Assembly: GCA_036004405.1 (NCBI GenBank)
Contig: DASYRM010000225.1
Span: 1 to 40,031 of the forward strand
DNA length: 40,031 nt
From: DASYRM01 sp036004405
GTDB lineage: Bacteria > Acidobacteriota > Vicinamibacteria > Vicinamibacterales > UBA2999
Reading direction: 5' to 3'
The notes under the pieces are model-generated. The model did no database searches, was not told where the DNA came from, and saw only the letters and a list, made by a program, of their open reading frames with translations. Positions within the stretch are counted from its first letter, which is position 1. Each line of letters starts with the position of its first letter. The position numbers and the translations under genes were made by a program. Positions 37,559-40,031 of the stretch are shown piece after piece.

Positions 37559-39895
37559 ATGAAAGGCGGCGCTCCAGGTGCTTTTGGAGCCCAACTGCGG
37601 TCGCTGCGCGAAGCCGCGGGCTTCACCCAGGAAGAGCTCGCGACGATTGCTGGACTGTCGGTGCACGCGGTGAGCGCCCTCGAACGCGGGCAGCGCCGCC
37701 GCCCGCACCTCGAAACGGTCCGGTCGCTCGCGATCGCGCTCGATCTGCCACCGTCGGTTCGTGACGCTCTCGTGCAAACTGCGCGGGGAGCAACCGGCGA
37801 GAGCTCGAACCCGCAGGACGCTGGCTGGCTGCCGCAGGGCCACACCCCACTGGTCGGCCGCGAGGATGACCTTCGTATCCTGCAGGACTGGCTCTCGCGG
37901 TCCACGCCTCGGATCCTGACACTGGTGGGCCCGGGCGGCGTCGGCAAAACGCGGCTCGCGCTGGAGATCGCGCACGAGGCTGCCAACGCGCGAGACGTGA
38001 GGGTGGTCTTCGTGGGGCTGGCGTCGATTCGCGATTCGTCCTTCGTCGCCTCCGCGGTGGCCGAGGCCTTCGGCGCCACGGATGTCACCCTCGCCGACCT
38101 GCCGCGGCGCGTGCGCGCGGCGTGTGCCGGCCGTTCCACGCTTCTGCTCCTCGACAACTTCGAGCACGTCCTGGACGCGGCACCGCTCGTTGCGGACCTC
38201 CTCGCGGCCGTGGTCCCGCTCCGAGTGCTCGCGACGAGCCGGGCTCCGCTCCGCATCCGAGGCGAGCGCGAGTACGCCCTCGGGCCACTCGCCCTCGAGG
38301 CGTCGCCTCCTCCCGCACATGCAGATCAGGCTGGCCCCTCTGCCGCGGTTCGCCTGTTCCTTGCCCGGGTGCACGATTTCGATCCGGCGTTTCAGCTGAC
38401 TGGCGCCAACGCATCGGTCGTGACGTCGATCTGTCGGCGCCTGGACGCGCTGCCGCTTGCGATCGAGCTTGCGGCACCCTGGCTCAAGACGCTGCGGCCC
38501 GAGGAGCTGATGCGCCGTCTGCACCACGACGTGCTGGCGCCCGGCATCGGGCGCCGCGATCTGCCGGAGCGGCAGCAGACGATGAACGCGACGGTCGAGT
38601 GGAGCTATCAGCTCCTCGCGCCAGACGAGCAGCGAGTCTTCAGGCGGCTGGGCGCGTTACCGAGCCGATTCCCGATCGAAGCGGCCGCCGCGGTCTGCGA
38701 GAACGAAACCGCCGACGACACGCAGCGCGCTGTTGCCGGGTTGATCGAACGGAGCCTGCTTCTCCGCTCGGAGGCGGTGCCCGCGAGCCGGCCGCTGTAC
38801 CAGATGCTCGAAACGGTTCGCGCCTATGCGCTGGCCGAGCTCGCAACGTCGGGAGAGCGGGACCGGGCCGGCGAGGGACTCGTGGGTTACTGCGTCGCGA
38901 CCGCCCGAACCGCCGACGTCGGTCTGCGTGGGCCGGCGCAGAGCGAGTGGCTCCATCGCGTACGCGATGACCTCGAGAGCTACCGGAGCGGCCTGACGTG
39001 GCTGATCGAACGCGAACGCGGCGAGGAGGCGAGCGAGATCGTCTCGTGCCTGCTGTTCTTCTGGCTGATCCGCGGCCACACGGCGGAAGGGCTGGGCTGG
39101 TACGAGCGGGTGCTGGCGCTGCCCGCGTTGACGCCCGCCGCCCGGGCCGCTGCGCACGCGGGCGCCTCCGTGATGCGCTACGCGCAGGGAGACATGGACG
39201 GCGCGCGTGCTGATTGCGACCGCGCCCTCGCCCTGTCGGACCAGGGCAGCATGGCGGCGGCTCTGGCCTGGAACATCCTGGGCCACGTCGCGATTGCGGT
39301 CGGTGACTTGGGGGGCGCCCGCCGAAGCTTCCAGACCGTCGTCGACCGATTCCGCCCGTCGAACATCCCCTGGTTCACCGGCAACGCGCTGGCGGGGCTT
39401 GCCTCGGTGTCGCTCGCCGACGGCAGCTTCGAGGACACCGACCGGCTGCTTGCCGATGCGACCGCCGTCATGGCGGGAACGGGCCCCTGGTTCTCGGAGA
39501 TCGTGTTCTATGTCCGAGCCGTGCTGTCGGTGCGACGCGGCAGGCCCCTGGAGGCGATCGCAGTCGTCGGCGAAAGCCTCGCGCACATCAGGGTCCTGCG
39601 CGACCGGTTCGCCCTGGTCTATTCGCTTGTGCCGTTGGCGGCCGCCGCCGAACTGATGGGAGACGACGCATGGGCAGCGAGGATCCTCGGCATGCGCGAG
39701 GCCGTCACCGAACGGACCGGTGCGGTGCCAGTGGACGATTCGGTTCGCGATCTACGCGAACGGGTCGAACGAGACGCGCGCGCCAGGCTCGGCCAGAAGC
39801 GCTGGACCCGCGAATACGAAGCAGGCCGCAAAGCGTCGGTCGAGTCGCTGCTCAAAGAGATCGACGAACGCTCGTTCAGCGCCGCCGCCACCTAG
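37559..39895 (+). CDS. HTH-STAND ATPase with TPR-like C-terminus (copy 2)
   Basis: This 778-residue regulator is homologous along its whole length to the one at 31208. Residues 9-50 of the helix-turn-helix differ at only three of 42 positions, so both likely bind the same DNA. The NTPase has Walker A GPGGVGKT (124-131), Walker B LLLLDN (195-200) and sensor LATSRAPLRIRGE. The NB-ARC-associated helices and the TPR-like part are more diverged, consistent with a different signal. Its stop codon TAG (39893-39895) coincides with the left end of an IS630-type element. The C-terminus still aligns with its paralogue up to LLKEID, so little has been lost. The N-terminal HTH makes a transcription factor role most likely. 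Confidence 0.88.
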   Translation: MKGGAPGAFGAQLRSLREAAGFTQEELATIAGLSVHAVSALERGQRRRPHLETVRSLAIALDLPPSVRDALVQTARGATGESSNPQDAGWLPQGHTPLVGREDDLRILQDWLSRSTPRILTLVGPGGVGKTRLALEIAHEAANARDVRVVFVGLASIRDSSFVASAVAEAFGATDVTLADLPRRVRAACAGRSTLLLLDNFEHVLDAAPLVADLLAAVVPLRVLATSRAPLRIRGEREYALGPLALEASPPPAHADQAGPSAAVRLFLARVHDFDPAFQLTGANASVVTSICRRLDALPLAIELAAPWLKTLRPEELMRRLHHDVLAPGIGRRDLPERQQTMNATVEWSYQLLAPDEQRVFRRLGALPSRFPIEAAAAVCENETADDTQRAVAGLIERSLLLRSEAVPASRPLYQMLETVRAYALAELATSGERDRAGEGLVGYCVATARTADVGLRGPAQSEWLHRVRDDLESYRSGLTWLIERERGEEASEIVSCLLFFWLIRGHTAEGLGWYERVLALPALTPAARAAAHAGASVMRYAQGDMDGARADCDRALALSDQGSMAAALAWNILGHVAIAVGDLGGARRSFQTVVDRFRPSNIPWFTGNALAGLASVSLADGSFEDTDRLLADATAVMAGTGPWFSEIVFYVRAVLSVRRGRPLEAIAVVGESLAHIRVLRDRFALVYSLVPLAAAAELMGDDAWAARILGMREAVTERTGAVPVDDSVRDLRERVERDARARLGQKRWTREYEAGRKASVESLLKEIDERSFSAAAT

Positions 39896-40031
39896 TGTCC
39901 TGTCCGTGAAGATTGTGAAATAACTGGCGCGGCCCCGTCGTACTCGTCTACAAGGAGGCGAGCATGGCATTGGGACGCCCCAAGGTTGCGCTGATTCTGA
40001 CAAACGAGGAACGCATCCGACTCGAGTCGTT
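39893..40031 (+). mobile_element. Left end of an IS630-family element (partial)
   Basis: The element appears to begin at the TA of the stop codon at 39893-39894 and continue GTGTCCTGTCCGTGAAG, a terminus style I associate with IS630-like elements that insert at TA. The transposase gene starts 70 bases in. The right end is outside the window, so the inverted repeat cannot be confirmed. Confidence 0.6.
39964..40031 (+). CDS. IS630-family transposase, N-terminal fragment
   Basis: Only 22 complete codons are visible: MALGRPKVALILTNEERIRL and ES, cut by the window edge. The phrase with LTNEER followed by a hydrophobic helix resembles the helix-turn-helix start of IS630-type transposases. AAGGAGG (39952-39958) stands five bases before the ATG. 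The assignment also rests on the TA boundary described for the element. Confidence 0.62.
   Translation, partial: MALGRPKVALILTNEERIRLES

Overview
The window is GC-rich throughout and densely coded. It has short gaps, many four-base ATGA/GTGA gene overlaps, and many secreted proteins of families common in soil Acidobacteriota. The DUF1552/DUF1592 pair, the secreted proteins with a GRWEGDTLVVET-type motif, DUF5777 barrels, CHRD lipoproteins, Planctomycete-type cytochromes and numerous small GC-rich hairpin repeats all point to an acidobacterium of the Vicinamibacteria type. That assignment rests on recalled family distributions, not on a search. No tRNA, rRNA, CRISPR array or phage genes were seen.

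Layout. 1-3505 (minus): an envelope-stress module with a small membrane protein, two LiaF-like membrane proteins, a LytS-type histidine kinase and a LytTR response regulator cut by the left edge. 3682-6810 (minus): a tightly overlapping operon with a shortened cytochrome, an MBL-fold protein with altered metal ligands and two secreted proteins. Two relatives of these secreted proteins follow at 6888 (plus) and 8200-9219 (minus). 9298-11208: small housekeeping or accessory genes (DHFR-like reductase, VOC protein, CWC zinc-ribbon-like protein, a secreted hypothetical). 11334-16807 (minus): an ankyrin-DUF1592-DUF1552 operon. 17028-22415: an apparently inactive alpha/beta hydrolase, a Mug-type DNA glycosylase back to back with a cytochrome P450, and a class IV aminotransferase back to back with an RNB ribonuclease. 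22440-27987 (plus): a large alpha/beta hydrolase, an amidohydrolase, glycerol kinase and glycerol facilitator. 27984-31122 (minus): ECF sigma factor, winged-helix regulator, secreted protein and citrate synthase. 31208-36440 (plus): an HTH-STAND ATPase followed by a barrel, CHRD, haem-binding and cytochrome c set. 36459-37454 (minus): a 2-hydroxyacid dehydrogenase. 37559-39895: a second HTH-STAND ATPase of identical length. 39893-40031: the left end of an IS630-type element.

The most distinctive non-gene signal is a family of short perfect palindromes with two-base loops (7811, 9898, 11276, 11308, 12669, 19925, 24438, 27225). Their stems differ in sequence but stay fully paired. Some copies supply stop codons, some supply signal-peptide codons, and two near-identical copies carry the Shine-Dalgarno sequence of the next gene. 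A second signal is a -10-like TAnnAT hexamer 7-11 bases before several start codons that lack a Shine-Dalgarno sequence, which suggests leaderless transcripts. Other points of interest are the two STAND regulators with almost identical DNA-binding domains, the hydrolase that has lost both catalytic Ser and His, the internally deleted cytochrome gene, and a stop codon formed across an IS630 insertion boundary.
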